Assembly: GCF_008274785.1 (NCBI RefSeq) | Contig: NZ_VTPU01000008.1 | Location: 62,001 to 126,000, forward strand | Direction of reading: 5' to 3' | Source of the DNA: Halomonas eurihalina | Lineage (GTDB): Bacteria > Pseudomonadota > Gammaproteobacteria > Pseudomonadales > Halomonadaceae | Length of the DNA stretch: 64,000 nucleotides | Part shown: in pieces, positions 55,141-63,154 of the stretch | Numbering within the stretch: position 1 is the stretch's first letter | How the letters are laid out: the number at the start of each line of letters is the position of its first letter | Translations under genes and position numbers: made by a program | Notes under the pieces: generated by a model | Database searches by the model: none | The model's input: the letters and a program-made list of their open reading frames with translations, nothing else | What the model was told of the DNA's origin: nothing

Positions 55141-58100
55141 CTTCCGCCGCCGGCTGTGCCCGCTCGCCGCGCGTCACCAGCTTGCGCAACGCGACATAGA
55201 ACACCGGCGTCAGGAACAGCCCGAACAGCGTCACGCCGAGCATGCCGGCGAAGACCGCCACGCCGAGCGCCTGACGCACCTCGGCACCTGCGCCGCTGGC
55301 CAGCATCAGCGGAGCCACCGCGGCAGTGAAGGTGATCGAGGTCATGATGATCGGCCGCAGGCGCAGGCGGCAGGCTTCCAGCGCTGCCTCGACGATACCG
55401 CGCCCTTGGCGCTCCAGCTCTCGGGCAAACTCGACGATCAGGATGGCGTTCTTGCATGCCAGACCGATCAATACCACCAGGCCCACCTGGACGAAGATAT
55501 TGTTGTCGCCCTTCATGAACCACACACCGAGCAACGCCGAAAGCATGCACATCGGCACGATCAGAATCACGGCCAGTGGCAGGGTCCAGCTCTCGTAGAG
55601 CGCGGCCAGGGCCAGGAACACCAGCATCACCGACAGCGGGAACACCACCAGCGCGGCATTGCCCTGGGTGGCCTGCTGAAAGCTCAGATCCGTCCACTCG
55701 ATGTCCATACCATTGGGCAACACCGTGGCGGCGAGTTCCTCAAGCGCCTCCATCGCCTGTGTCGAGGACAGTACCCGTGGATCCGCTTCACCGGCCAGGT
55801 CGGCGGCGGGATAGCCGTTGTAGCGCAATACCGGATCCGGCCCGAAAGTCTGGTCGATCCGCACCATCGAGCCGATCGGCACCATCTCGCCGCTCTCGTT
55901 GCGGGTACGCAACTCGGCTATGTCCTCGACATCGTCGCGAAAGGAAGCATCGGCCTGGGCGATCACCTGCCAGGTGCGGCCGAACTGGTTGAAGTCGTTG
56001 ACGTAGGTCGAGCCGAGATAGGTCTGCAACGTATCGAACAGCGCCGTCAGCGGCACACCCTGGGTCTTGGCCTTGACCCGATCGACCTCGGCATCCAGTT
56101 GGGGCACGTTGGCCTGATAGCTGGTGATCGGAAAGCCCATGCCCTCGGTCTGCGCAATCGCACCCTGAAAGCCCTGTACCGCGTTCTGCAGCGCCCCGTA
56201 GCCCAGGCCAGCACGATCCTCGACGAACATCTGCCAGCCGTTGCCATTGCCCAGCCCCAGGATCGGCGGCGGCATGAACGAGAAGGTAAAGCCGTCCTGC
56301 AAGCCGGCGATTTTCTGGTTGATCTCGGCGTTGATCTCGGCCGCCGAGCGACTTCGCTCGTCGAACGGCGATAAGGTCAGGAAGACCACGCCGCTGTTCG
56401 GCGTATTGGTGAACTGCAGCGCATTGAGCCCCGGGAAGGCGATCGAATGCGTTACTTCCTCACTCTCCATGGCAATATCGCCGACCTGGCTCAACAGCTC
56501 ATCGGTACGCGACAGCGAGGCTCCTTCCGGCAGCTTGACGCCAGCGATCAGGTACTGCTTGTCCTGGGTCGGAATGAAGCCCGGCGGGACCGCCTGGAAC
56601 ATCAGCCCGGTCCCCACCAGCAACAGCGCATAGACCGCGAACACGGCACCCCGCCGATGCAACGATCGCGCGACCGCCCCCTGATACTTCTCCGAGCTGC
56701 TGCCGAAGAAGCGATTGAAGGGGCGGAACACCCAGCCGAGCAACAGGTCGATCAAGCGCGTCAGCCGATCCCTGGGCGCATCATGTGGCTTGAGCAGCAT
56801 CGCCGCCAAGGCTGGCGACAGGGTAAGCGAGTTGATCGTGGAAATGATCGTGGAGATGGCGATGGTTGCCGCGAACTGACGGTAGAACTGCCCGGTGACG
56901 CCGGACAGAAACGCCATCGGCACGAAGACCGCGCACAGCACCAGGCCGATGGCGATGATCGGGCCAGAGACCTCTCTCATCGCCTGATGCGCAGCGGCCA
57001 GCGGCGCCAGGCCATCCCCGATGTTGCGCTCGACATTCTCGACCACCACGATGGCGTCATCGACCACGATGCCGATCGCCAGCACCAAGCCAAACAGGGT
57101 CAAGGTATTGATCGAGAAGCCCAGCAGGTAGAGCACAGCGAAGGTGCCCACCACCGATACCGGCACCGCGATCAAAGGAATGATCGAAGCACGCCAGGTC
57201 TGCAGGAAGAGCGTAACCACCAGCACCACCAGCAGCACCGCCTCGAGCAGCGTCTTGATCACCGACCCGATCGAGTCGCGCACGAAGATGGTAGTGTCGT
57301 ACACCGCCTCGTACTCGACGCCTTCCGGGAACCACTGGGACAGCTCGTCCATGGTGTCGATGACCTGCTCCTGGATTTCCAGGGCATTCGCGCCCGGCGC
57401 CTGAAAGACGCCGATGGCGACCGCGTCGTTGCCATCCAGTTGCGAGCGCAGGGTGTAGTCGCCGGCCCCGAGCTCCAGTCGAGCGACATCGGCCAACCGC
57501 ACGATTTCGCCATTGGCGCTGCTCTTGAGCACAATATCGCCGAACTCCCGCTCGGTGGTCAGGCGCCCTCGGGCATTTATCAGAGTCAGGAAGTCACTGT
57601 CGGGCATGGGTTCGGCGCCGAGTTGGCCGGCCGAGACCTGGACGTTCTGCTCGCGTATCGCTCCCACCACGTCGCTGGCCGTCAGCCCCCGCGCGGCAAC
57701 CTTGTCCGGGTCGAGCCAGGCCCGCATGGCGTAATCGCCACCGCCAAAGATCTGCGCCTCCCCGACCCCCTGGAGGCGCGCCAACGCATCCTTGACGTGC
57801 AGCCGTGCATAGTTGCGCAAGTAGAGCGTGTCGTAGCGACCATCGGGCGAGGTCAGGTGCACGACCATCAAAAAGGTCGGCGACTGCTTCTGCGTGGTCA
57901 CGCCCTGTCGTCGTACATCCTCGGGCAACCTCGCCAGCGCCTGACTGACCCGGTTCTGCACCTTGACCGCCGCATCATCCGGATCGGTACCGGGGCGAAA
58001 CGTCACGGTCATCTGCAGCACGCCATCGGAGCCGGCCACCGACTTGAGGTACATCATGTCCTCGACACCGTTGATCGACTCTTCCAGCGGGGAGGCCACT

Positions 58101-58285
58101 GTCTCGGCGATGACCTTGGGGTTGGCCCCCGGATAGGCCGTGCGCACCACGACCGAAGGCGGCACCACGTCCGGATACTCGCTGACCGGCATCAGCGGAA
58201 CGGTGATCACGCCAGCGACAAAGATGAGAATCGACAGTACCGCAGCAAAGATTGGACGGTCGACGAAGAACTTCGCAAAATCCAT
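55127..58285 (-). CDS. RND efflux pump inner-membrane transporter (MexF/AcrB family)
   Basis: Proton-driven multidrug exporter of the HAE1 class, 1052 residues with twelve TMs and two large periplasmic loops. The conserved FFVDRPIFAAVLSI start, the TM4 proton-relay motif GIVVDDAIVVVENVERN with its Asp pair, the FIPTQDKQYLIAGVKLPEGAS loop and the TM10-11 region are present. The sequence is nearest MexF-like pumps by eye. The start at 58285 has GGGAGG upstream. It lies 93 bp after its adaptor gene. No outer-membrane channel gene is present, so it probably uses a TolC-type protein encoded elsewhere. Confidence 0.93.
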   Translation of the reverse strand: MDFAKFFVDRPIFAAVLSILIFVAGVITVPLMPVSEYPDVVPPSVVVRTAYPGANPKVIAETVASPLEESINGVEDMMYLKSVAGSDGVLQMTVTFRPGTDPDDAAVKVQNRVSQALARLPEDVRRQGVTTQKQSPTFLMVVHLTSPDGRYDTLYLRNYARLHVKDALARLQGVGEAQIFGGGDYAMRAWLDPDKVAARGLTASDVVGAIREQNVQVSAGQLGAEPMPDSDFLTLINARGRLTTEREFGDIVLKSSANGEIVRLADVARLELGAGDYTLRSQLDGNDAVAIGVFQAPGANALEIQEQVIDTMDELSQWFPEGVEYEAVYDTTIFVRDSIGSVIKTLLEAVLLVVLVVTLFLQTWRASIIPLIAVPVSVVGTFAVLYLLGFSINTLTLFGLVLAIGIVVDDAIVVVENVERNIGDGLAPLAAAHQAMREVSGPIIAIGLVLCAVFVPMAFLSGVTGQFYRQFAATIAISTIISTINSLTLSPALAAMLLKPHDAPRDRLTRLIDLLLGWVFRPFNRFFGSSSEKYQGAVARSLHRRGAVFAVYALLLVGTGLMFQAVPPGFIPTQDKQYLIAGVKLPEGASLSRTDELLSQVGDIAMESEEVTHSIAFPGLNALQFTNTPNSGVVFLTLSPFDERSRSAAEINAEINQKIAGLQDGFTFSFMPPPILGLGNGNGWQMFVEDRAGLGYGALQNAVQGFQGAIAQTEGMGFPITSYQANVPQLDAEVDRVKAKTQGVPLTALFDTLQTYLGSTYVNDFNQFGRTWQVIAQADASFRDDVEDIAELRTRNESGEMVPIGSMVRIDQTFGPDPVLRYNGYPAADLAGEADPRVLSSTQAMEALEELAATVLPNGMDIEWTDLSFQQATQGNAALVVFPLSVMLVFLALAALYESWTLPLAVILIVPMCMLSALLGVWFMKGDNNIFVQVGLVVLIGLACKNAILIVEFARELERQGRGIVEAALEACRLRLRPIIMTSITFTAAVAPLMLASGAGAEVRQALGVAVFAGMLGVTLFGLFLTPVFYVALRKLVTRGERAQPAAEGYQA

Positions 58286-58378
58286 GGCAATGCCTCCCCT
58301 TCGGGCCGGACGCCCGGCGCCCACCCCAAGGTCTGTACGAAAAGTGCCTGCTCTCGGTGATTAAGTGCGAGTCGAAGC

Positions 58379-59575
58379 CTAGTGAACGGCCAGCCCGGCA
58401 GGCTCGGGAGTGCTTTCCATGTCGACGCTTTCCGCCGCCACCTGCATGCCCGGGTAGAAGATCCGATGGGCACCCTTGACCACCACGCGCTCTCCCGACT
58501 TCAGCCCTGTCTCGACCACCCTGAGTCCATCGGCCATGCGTCCCGGCCGAATATCCTTGCGCTGAGCAATCCCCTCATCGTCGACGACGTAGACATACTT
58601 GCGGTCCTGATCGGTCAATACCGCCTTGTCGTCGATCAGCAGCGCGTCTTCGGCACTGTTACCGAGCAGTTGCACCCGGGCGAACATGCCCGGCGTAAAG
58701 CGCCCCTCATCATTGTCGAGCACGGCGCGGACCATCATGGTGCCCGTGGTGGCATCCAGCCTGTTATCGACGAAGTCCACCTCGCCCGCGTACGGATAGC
58801 CGGTGTCGTTGGCCAACCCGACGCGCACCGGCGTGCGCTCCTCGCGAGAACTCGAGCGTTCGCCGGAACGCGCCAGTTCGCCGTAGTTCAGGAAGGTCTG
58901 TTCGTCGCTGTAGAAATGGACATGGACCTTGTCCAGCGAAACGATGGAAGTCAGCGCGGTAGCATCCGACACCAGGTTGCCGACGGTCACCAGGGCGCGC
59001 CCCGTACGCCCCGAAATGGGCGCTCGCACCTCGGTGAACTCCACGTTCAGGCGTGCCCTCTCGACCTCGGCTCGGGCGGCCAGGATATCGGCCTCGGCCT
59101 GGGCGGCGGTGGCCCGGCGCTGATCCAGCACCTCGCGGGAAATGGAGCGGGATTGGGCCAGGGTCTCGGCCCGGCCGGCTTCGCTGCGAGTCAGTTCAGC
59201 CCTGGCGCGGGCGCGCTCGAGCTCAGCCTCGGCGCGGGCCAGATCGGCCTGGTAGGGGCGTGGGTCGATGGTGAACAGCACCGTCCCCTTCTCCACGGTC
59301 TGCCCCTCGCTGTAGTGGATCTCCTCCAGGTAGCCCGAGACGCGCGGACGCAGCTCCACCTCATCCACCGCATCGATGCGCCCGGTGAATTCATCCCAGA
59401 AACTCACGTCCTTGACCACCACCTCAGCCACGCTAACCTGAGGAGGAGGTGGTTCCTCCGGGGCACCGTCGGCCTGGCTGTCGCAACCGGCCAGCACGCT
59501 TAACCCCACCCCCATGGCGGCCACCATGGGGAAACGCTGACACAACGATGGCAAGAACATCTTGTGGACGTTCAT
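58379..59575 (-). CDS. RND efflux periplasmic adaptor subunit
   Basis: Membrane-fusion lipoprotein that bridges pump and outer-membrane channel, 398 residues. A lipoprotein signal (LSVLAGC) is followed by a lipoyl domain (LRPRVSGYLEEIHYSEGQTV), a helical hairpin coiled coil (about 100-165, ARAEAELERARARAELTRSE), the second lipoyl half (FTEVRAPISGRTGRALV), and beta-barrel parts. The ATG at 59575 has GAGGGA upstream. It is the first gene of a two-gene operon and divergent from a LysR regulator. Confidence 0.93.
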   Translation of the reverse strand: MNVHKMFLPSLCQRFPMVAAMGVGLSVLAGCDSQADGAPEEPPPPQVSVAEVVVKDVSFWDEFTGRIDAVDEVELRPRVSGYLEEIHYSEGQTVEKGTVLFTIDPRPYQADLARAEAELERARARAELTRSEAGRAETLAQSRSISREVLDQRRATAAQAEADILAARAEVERARLNVEFTEVRAPISGRTGRALVTVGNLVSDATALTSIVSLDKVHVHFYSDEQTFLNYGELARSGERSSSREERTPVRVGLANDTGYPYAGEVDFVDNRLDATTGTMMVRAVLDNDEGRFTPGMFARVQLLGNSAEDALLIDDKAVLTDQDRKYVYVVDDEGIAQRKDIRPGRMADGLRVVETGLKSGERVVVKGAHRIFYPGMQVAAESVDMESTPEPAGLAVH

Positions 59576-59761
59576 GGCAGTCCCTCGATCGACTCGTGAC
59601 GGCGAATGCATTGCCGGCAACCGCCAGGTCATGACGGATGAAATGTCGTGAATATCCTCTAATCGCACTGGATGGAGGAAAATCGACATCGTCGGCATGC
59701 GCTGCAGCACACCACCTTAGAAGCCGAAGGGATTTTTGATTAGCCGGGATATCAGGGAAAT

Positions 59762-59783
59762 ACTGTTCCACTGACGGAACAGT
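59762..59783. promoter_or_regulatory. Inverted repeat operator at the LysR/RND divergent promoter
   Basis: Perfect 8-bp arms ACTGTTCC and GGAACAGT separated by 6 bp, ending 23 bp before the lysR-type start. It contains a T-N11-A core as LysR sites do and probably serves both autoregulation and pump control. Confidence 0.55.
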
Positions 59784-59806
59784 TAGCCGGCTCACACAGG
59801 ACGCCG

Positions 59807-60775
59807 ATGATGCAGCAAGATCTCAACGATGCCTTGATCTTCGCCAGGGTCGTGGAACAAGGCAGTTTCACTGCAGCTTCCCGATTGCTGAGCATTCCCA
59901 AGACCACCGTGAGCCGCAAGATTCAGGCGCTGGAACTGCGACTGGGCGCACGCCTGCTGAATCGCACCACCCGCAGGCTGAGCCTGACCGAGGCCGGAGG
60001 CGTCTATTACGATTATTGCCATCGTATCGTGCAGGAGCTCGGCGAAGCCGAAAGCGCCGTGCAACGGCTCGAAGGCAATCCACGCGGCTGGCTGAGGGTC
60101 ACCGCGCCCTTCACCATGTGCACCGACTTTACCTCGGCCCTGATGCGGGATTTCCGCACCCTCTACCCGGAAGTGAAGATCGACCTGGTGCTCTCCAATG
60201 AACGACTTGACCTGGTCGCCCAACAGATCGACGTCGCGCTGCGCATCGGCCCGCTGCCCGACTCCAGCCTGGTGGCCCGCCCCCTGGCACGATATCGCTC
60301 CTTCATCTATGCCAGCAGTCGCTATATCGCGCGATACGGCGAGCCACGGGAACCGGCCGACCTGGCCTACCACCCCACCCTGGCCAGGAGTACCGACCAA
60401 CGTGGGCAACGCTTCTTCTGGCGGTTGCACAAGGGCATTCAGCAGCAGGAAATCGAGCTGGACCCCGTTTCCGTCGCCAACGACCCTTTCGTGCTGCGAG
60501 GGCTATTGCTCGACGGCTCGGGCCTGATGCTCACCAGCGAGGCCGTTGCCTGCCTGGGGCCGGAAGAACATCGCTTGAAACGTATTCTGCCGGAATGGGA
60601 AGGCCCGGAAGTCGAGTTCAATGCCGTCTTCCCCGGCGGGCGCCTGATCTCGCCGAAGGTCCGCACCTTCGTCGACTTCGTCGTGGAGCGGACAAGCCTT
60701 GCTCACATCGCCTCTTCCGCCGCGACGTCTCCCGAACCGGAAAGCTGCGACGAGGCCTTGGATGAAACGGTCTGA
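59807..60775 (+). CDS. LysR-family transcriptional regulator
   Basis: Regulator of 322 residues. The winged HTH is clear at the N terminus (ALIFARVVEQGSFTAASRLL, KTTVSRKIQALELRLGARLL, TRRLSLTEAG), and a periplasmic-binding-like effector domain follows with FTMCTDFTSALMRDF and DVALRIGPLPDSSLVARPL, as in the CrgA/AaeR-like subgroup. Two ATGs open the gene. It is divergent from the RND operon with a shared inverted repeat, so it probably controls the pump and itself. The inducer is unknown. Confidence 0.9.
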   Translation: MMQQDLNDALIFARVVEQGSFTAASRLLSIPKTTVSRKIQALELRLGARLLNRTTRRLSLTEAGGVYYDYCHRIVQELGEAESAVQRLEGNPRGWLRVTAPFTMCTDFTSALMRDFRTLYPEVKIDLVLSNERLDLVAQQIDVALRIGPLPDSSLVARPLARYRSFIYASSRYIARYGEPREPADLAYHPTLARSTDQRGQRFFWRLHKGIQQQEIELDPVSVANDPFVLRGLLLDGSGLMLTSEAVACLGPEEHRLKRILPEWEGPEVEFNAVFPGGRLISPKVRTFVDFVVERTSLAHIASSAATSPEPESCDEALDETV

Positions 60776-60925
60776 ATCGGAAACGAGAAGAATTAATTAA
60801 AAGAAGGGATTAAAAAAAGAGACGCTCGTCGCATTGCGACGGCGCCTCAAACGATCGCGGAGTCGAGGCCCCTCTATGGGCACGCGCACTCCGGCTAGCG
60901 AGAAAATGACGACAGAAAACCAAAA

Positions 60926-60952
60926 GACCCGCCCTCGCGAGGAGGACGGGTC
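60926..60952 (-). terminator. Terminator of the csrA-tRNA transcript
   Basis: A GC-rich hairpin on the minus strand (GACCCG arms at the base plus an inner CCTC/GAGG pair) followed by TTTTGGTTTT. It lies 6 bp past the second tRNA-Arg gene. The rest of the gap to lysR (60776-60925) holds a purine-rich stretch but nothing I recognise. Confidence 0.8.
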
Positions 60953-60958
60953 GGAATC

Positions 60959-61035
60959 TGGCGCGCCCGGGAGGATTCGAACCTCCGACCACCTGATTCG
61001 TAGTCAGGTACTCTATCCAGCTGAGCTACGGGCGC
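60959..61035 (-). tRNA. tRNA-Arg (anticodon ACG), copy 2
   Basis: A 77-nt cloverleaf: acceptor GCGCCCG/CGGGCGC, D-arm with GCTCAGCTGGATAGAG, anticodon loop CTACGAA, T-arm with GGTTCGAATCC, and an encoded CCA. The discriminator base is G. It is identical to the copy 154 bp upstream on the same strand. Confidence 0.97.
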
Positions 61036-61112
61036 AGCACACAACGATACGACTCGTTGACATTGACGGTGAATCCCTGGGTACGATGAATATGGATTCA
61101 TCTGTAGGGAAG

Positions 61113-61189
61113 TGGCGCGCCCGGGAGGATTCGAACCTCCGACCACCTGATTCGTAGTCAGGTACTCTATCCAGCTGAGCTACGGGCGC
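61113..61189 (-). tRNA. tRNA-Arg (anticodon ACG), copy 1
   Basis: Same 77-nt sequence as the following copy, with encoded CCA, 77 bp before it. A string of tRNA-Arg(ACG) genes after tRNA-Ser(GCT) and csrA also exists in E. coli (serV-argVYZQ). Confidence 0.97.
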
Positions 61190-61209
61190 AACCTTCACCA
61201 TGCCGAACT

Positions 61210-61302
61210 TGGCGGAGAGGGAGGGATTCGAACCCTCGAAGGGGCTATTAACCCCTTACTCCCTTAGCAGGGGAGCGCCTTCAGCCACTCGGCCACCTCT
61301 CC
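61210..61302 (-). tRNA. tRNA-Ser (anticodon GCT)
   Basis: A 93-nt class II tRNA with a long variable arm: acceptor GGAGAGG/CCTCTCC, anticodon loop CTGCTAA, T-arm GGTTCGAATCC, and encoded CCA. It lies between csrA and the tRNA-Arg pair on the same strand. Confidence 0.97.
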
Positions 61303-61405
61303 CTCATCGGCACGGTGCGCATCCTACCGATTTAAAAGGCCATTGTCCAGCATTCGGAGAACATTTCTCACTCGACCCGGCGTCGACACACGCCGGTATC
61401 GAAGC

Positions 61406-61603
61406 TCAATTTGTCTCGTCGTCGGCACCGTCGTCGGATTTCTCGCGCTGGATGCGCTGATAGATCTCTTCGCGGTGCACGGCGACATCCTTGGGTGCGT
61501 TAACACCAATGCGGACCTGGTTGCCCTTTACCCCAAGGACGGTGACGGTAATATCGTCGCCAATCATCAGGGTTTCGCCGACGCGGCGGGTCAGGATGAG
61601 CAT
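61406..61603 (-). CDS. csrA: Carbon storage regulator CsrA
   Basis: RNA-binding global regulator that blocks or stabilises mRNAs at GGA motifs. The 65-residue protein has the full conserved core [18 protein letters not shown] and the binding residues around Arg44 ([10 protein letters not shown]); the C-terminal tail is acidic. AAGGAG sits 7 nt before the ATG. It lies between lysC and tRNA-Ser as in pseudomonads. A nested hairpin in the upstream gap may belong to its leader. Confidence 0.96.
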   Translation of the reverse strand: MLILTRRVGETLMIGDDITVTVLGVKGNQVRIGVNAPKDVAVHREEIYQRIQREKSDDGADDETN

Positions 61604-61708
61604 GACTGATCTCCTTTTCAGACTTCTGGCTACGGGATGCTGCCACCTACAGGGGACGACGGCGCGTGTCACCATGGCACGATGTCGCCCCCGAGCCAAT
61701 AGTGCCGA

Positions 61709-61762
61709 CCATGACACTGCATCATCACGTTGAAAGGAAGCCCTTTCACTCCAGTGTCATGG
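61709..61762 (-). promoter_or_regulatory. Nested stem-loop in the lysC-csrA gap
   Basis: Outer perfect 11-bp stem (61709-61719 with 61752-61762) enclosing a 7-bp stem (61731-61737 with 61742-61748) with a 4-nt loop. It starts 44 bp after the lysC stop. It may end lysC transcripts or form part of the csrA leader; the minus strand has a GGA next to the outer stem. Confidence 0.55.
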
Positions 61763-61805
61763 ACTCCCTACCAGCGTAGAAGCTGTCGGCGAACCCGGGT
61801 GCCGT

Positions 61806-63056
61806 TTATTCGCTTTCGATGTCGGCCTTGTCGAGCCCGAAGGCCTTGTGCAGGGCGCGCACCGCCAGCTCCATGTGCTTTTCGTCGATCACCACGGAGA
61901 TCTTGATCTCGGATGTGGAAACCATGCGGATGTTGATGTTTTCTTCCGACAGCACGCGGAACATCTTGGACGCCACGCCGGCATGGGAACGCATGCCGAC
62001 ACCGACCAGCGAGACCTTGGCGATGTTGTCGTCGCCCTTGACCTCGCCCTCGCCCAGCGCGGGCAGCACTTCATCCTCGAGGATGCGCAGGGTCTGCTTG
62101 TAGTCGCTCTTGGCCACGGTGAAGGTGAAGTCGGTGTAATCGCCAGCCGGCGCCACGTTCTGCACGATCATGTCGATCTCGATGTTGGCATCGGCGATCG
62201 GCCCCAGGATGCGCGACGCCACACCGGGCACATCGGGCGTGTTGAGCAGCGTCAGCTTGGCCTCGTTGGCGGTGAAGGCAATACCGGAGATCAGCGGTTC
62301 TTCCATGGAGTCCTCGTCATTGTCGGAATCTGCGACGATCAGTGTGCCCGGGCCGTCCTCGAAACTGGACAGCACGCGCAGCGGAACATTGTATTTGCCG
62401 GCGAACTCGACGGCGCGGATCTGCAGGACCTTGGAGCCCAGGCTCGCCAGTTCCAGCATCTCCTCGACGGTGATGGTATCCAGACGCTGTGCCCGGGAGC
62501 AGACCCGCGGGTCGGTGGTGTAGACGCCGTCGACGTCGGTGTAGATCTGGCACTCGTCGGCGCCCAGCGCCGCGGCCAGGGCCACCCCAGTGGTGTCGGA
62601 GCCACCGCGCCCCAGCGTGGTGATGTTGCCTTCCTCGTCGACACCCTGGAAACCGGCGACCACAGCGACCTGGCCGTCGTTCAGATCCTGGCGCATGTCC
62701 TCGGTCTCGATACGCTGGATGCGCGCCTTGGTATGGGCGCTGTCGGTCATGATGCCGACCTGGGAACCCGTGTAGGAGGTAGCCGGCACGCCGAGCTTGT
62801 GCAGCGCCATGGCCAGCAGCGAGATGGTCACCTGCTCACCGGTGGAGACCAGCATGTCCATCTCGCGCGGCGTCGGCTCGTCGTTGATATCGTTGGCCAG
62901 GCCAATCAGTCGGTTGGTCTCGCCGCTCATCGCGGAAACCACGACCACAACCTGGTGCCCCGCATCACGGAAGCCCTTGACCTTCTCGGCCACAGCCTTG
63001 ATGCGCTCCACGGAGCCCACCGAGGTGCCACCGAACTTCTGTACGTATAGTGCCAT
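61806..63056 (-). CDS. lysC: Aspartate kinase
   Basis: Phosphorylates aspartate, the first step to lysine, threonine, methionine and, in halophiles, ectoine. The 416-residue monofunctional enzyme has the substrate start VQKFGGTSVGS, GRGGSDTTGVALAAALGADE, the TDVDGVYTTDPR segment, and two C-terminal ACT domains (LTLLNTPDVPGVASRI and VSLVGVGMRSHAGVASKMF) for feedback control. It is not fused to homoserine dehydrogenase. It follows alaS with a hairpin between. In Halomonadaceae a dedicated Ask_Ect also exists near ectABC; this one is the housekeeping copy by its alaS-csrA context. Confidence 0.95.
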   Translation of the reverse strand: MALYVQKFGGTSVGSVERIKAVAEKVKGFRDAGHQVVVVVSAMSGETNRLIGLANDINDEPTPREMDMLVSTGEQVTISLLAMALHKLGVPATSYTGSQVGIMTDSAHTKARIQRIETEDMRQDLNDGQVAVVAGFQGVDEEGNITTLGRGGSDTTGVALAAALGADECQIYTDVDGVYTTDPRVCSRAQRLDTITVEEMLELASLGSKVLQIRAVEFAGKYNVPLRVLSSFEDGPGTLIVADSDNDEDSMEEPLISGIAFTANEAKLTLLNTPDVPGVASRILGPIADANIEIDMIVQNVAPAGDYTDFTFTVAKSDYKQTLRILEDEVLPALGEGEVKGDDNIAKVSLVGVGMRSHAGVASKMFRVLSEENINIRMVSTSEIKISVVIDEKHMELAVRALHKAFGLDKADIESE

Positions 63057-63117
63057 TTATCGTTGTCCCTCGTATCCGGGTTAGCGTTCGAATGAAAACG
63101 GTTGGCTTTATAAACCA

Positions 63118-63146
63118 GGGGCCGAAGGCATCCCACCTTCGGCCCC
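63118..63146 (-). terminator. Hairpin between alaS and lysC
   Basis: A perfect 11-bp stem (63118-63128 with 63136-63146) with a 7-nt loop, 8 bp after the alaS stop. The next bases are only mildly T-rich. Confidence 0.65.
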
Positions 63147-63154
63147 CATGATCA

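Noticed and set aside
56447..58360. A 637-codon plus-strand frame opposite the RND pump gene
   Set aside because: Antisense shadow; the pump gene has all family motifs.
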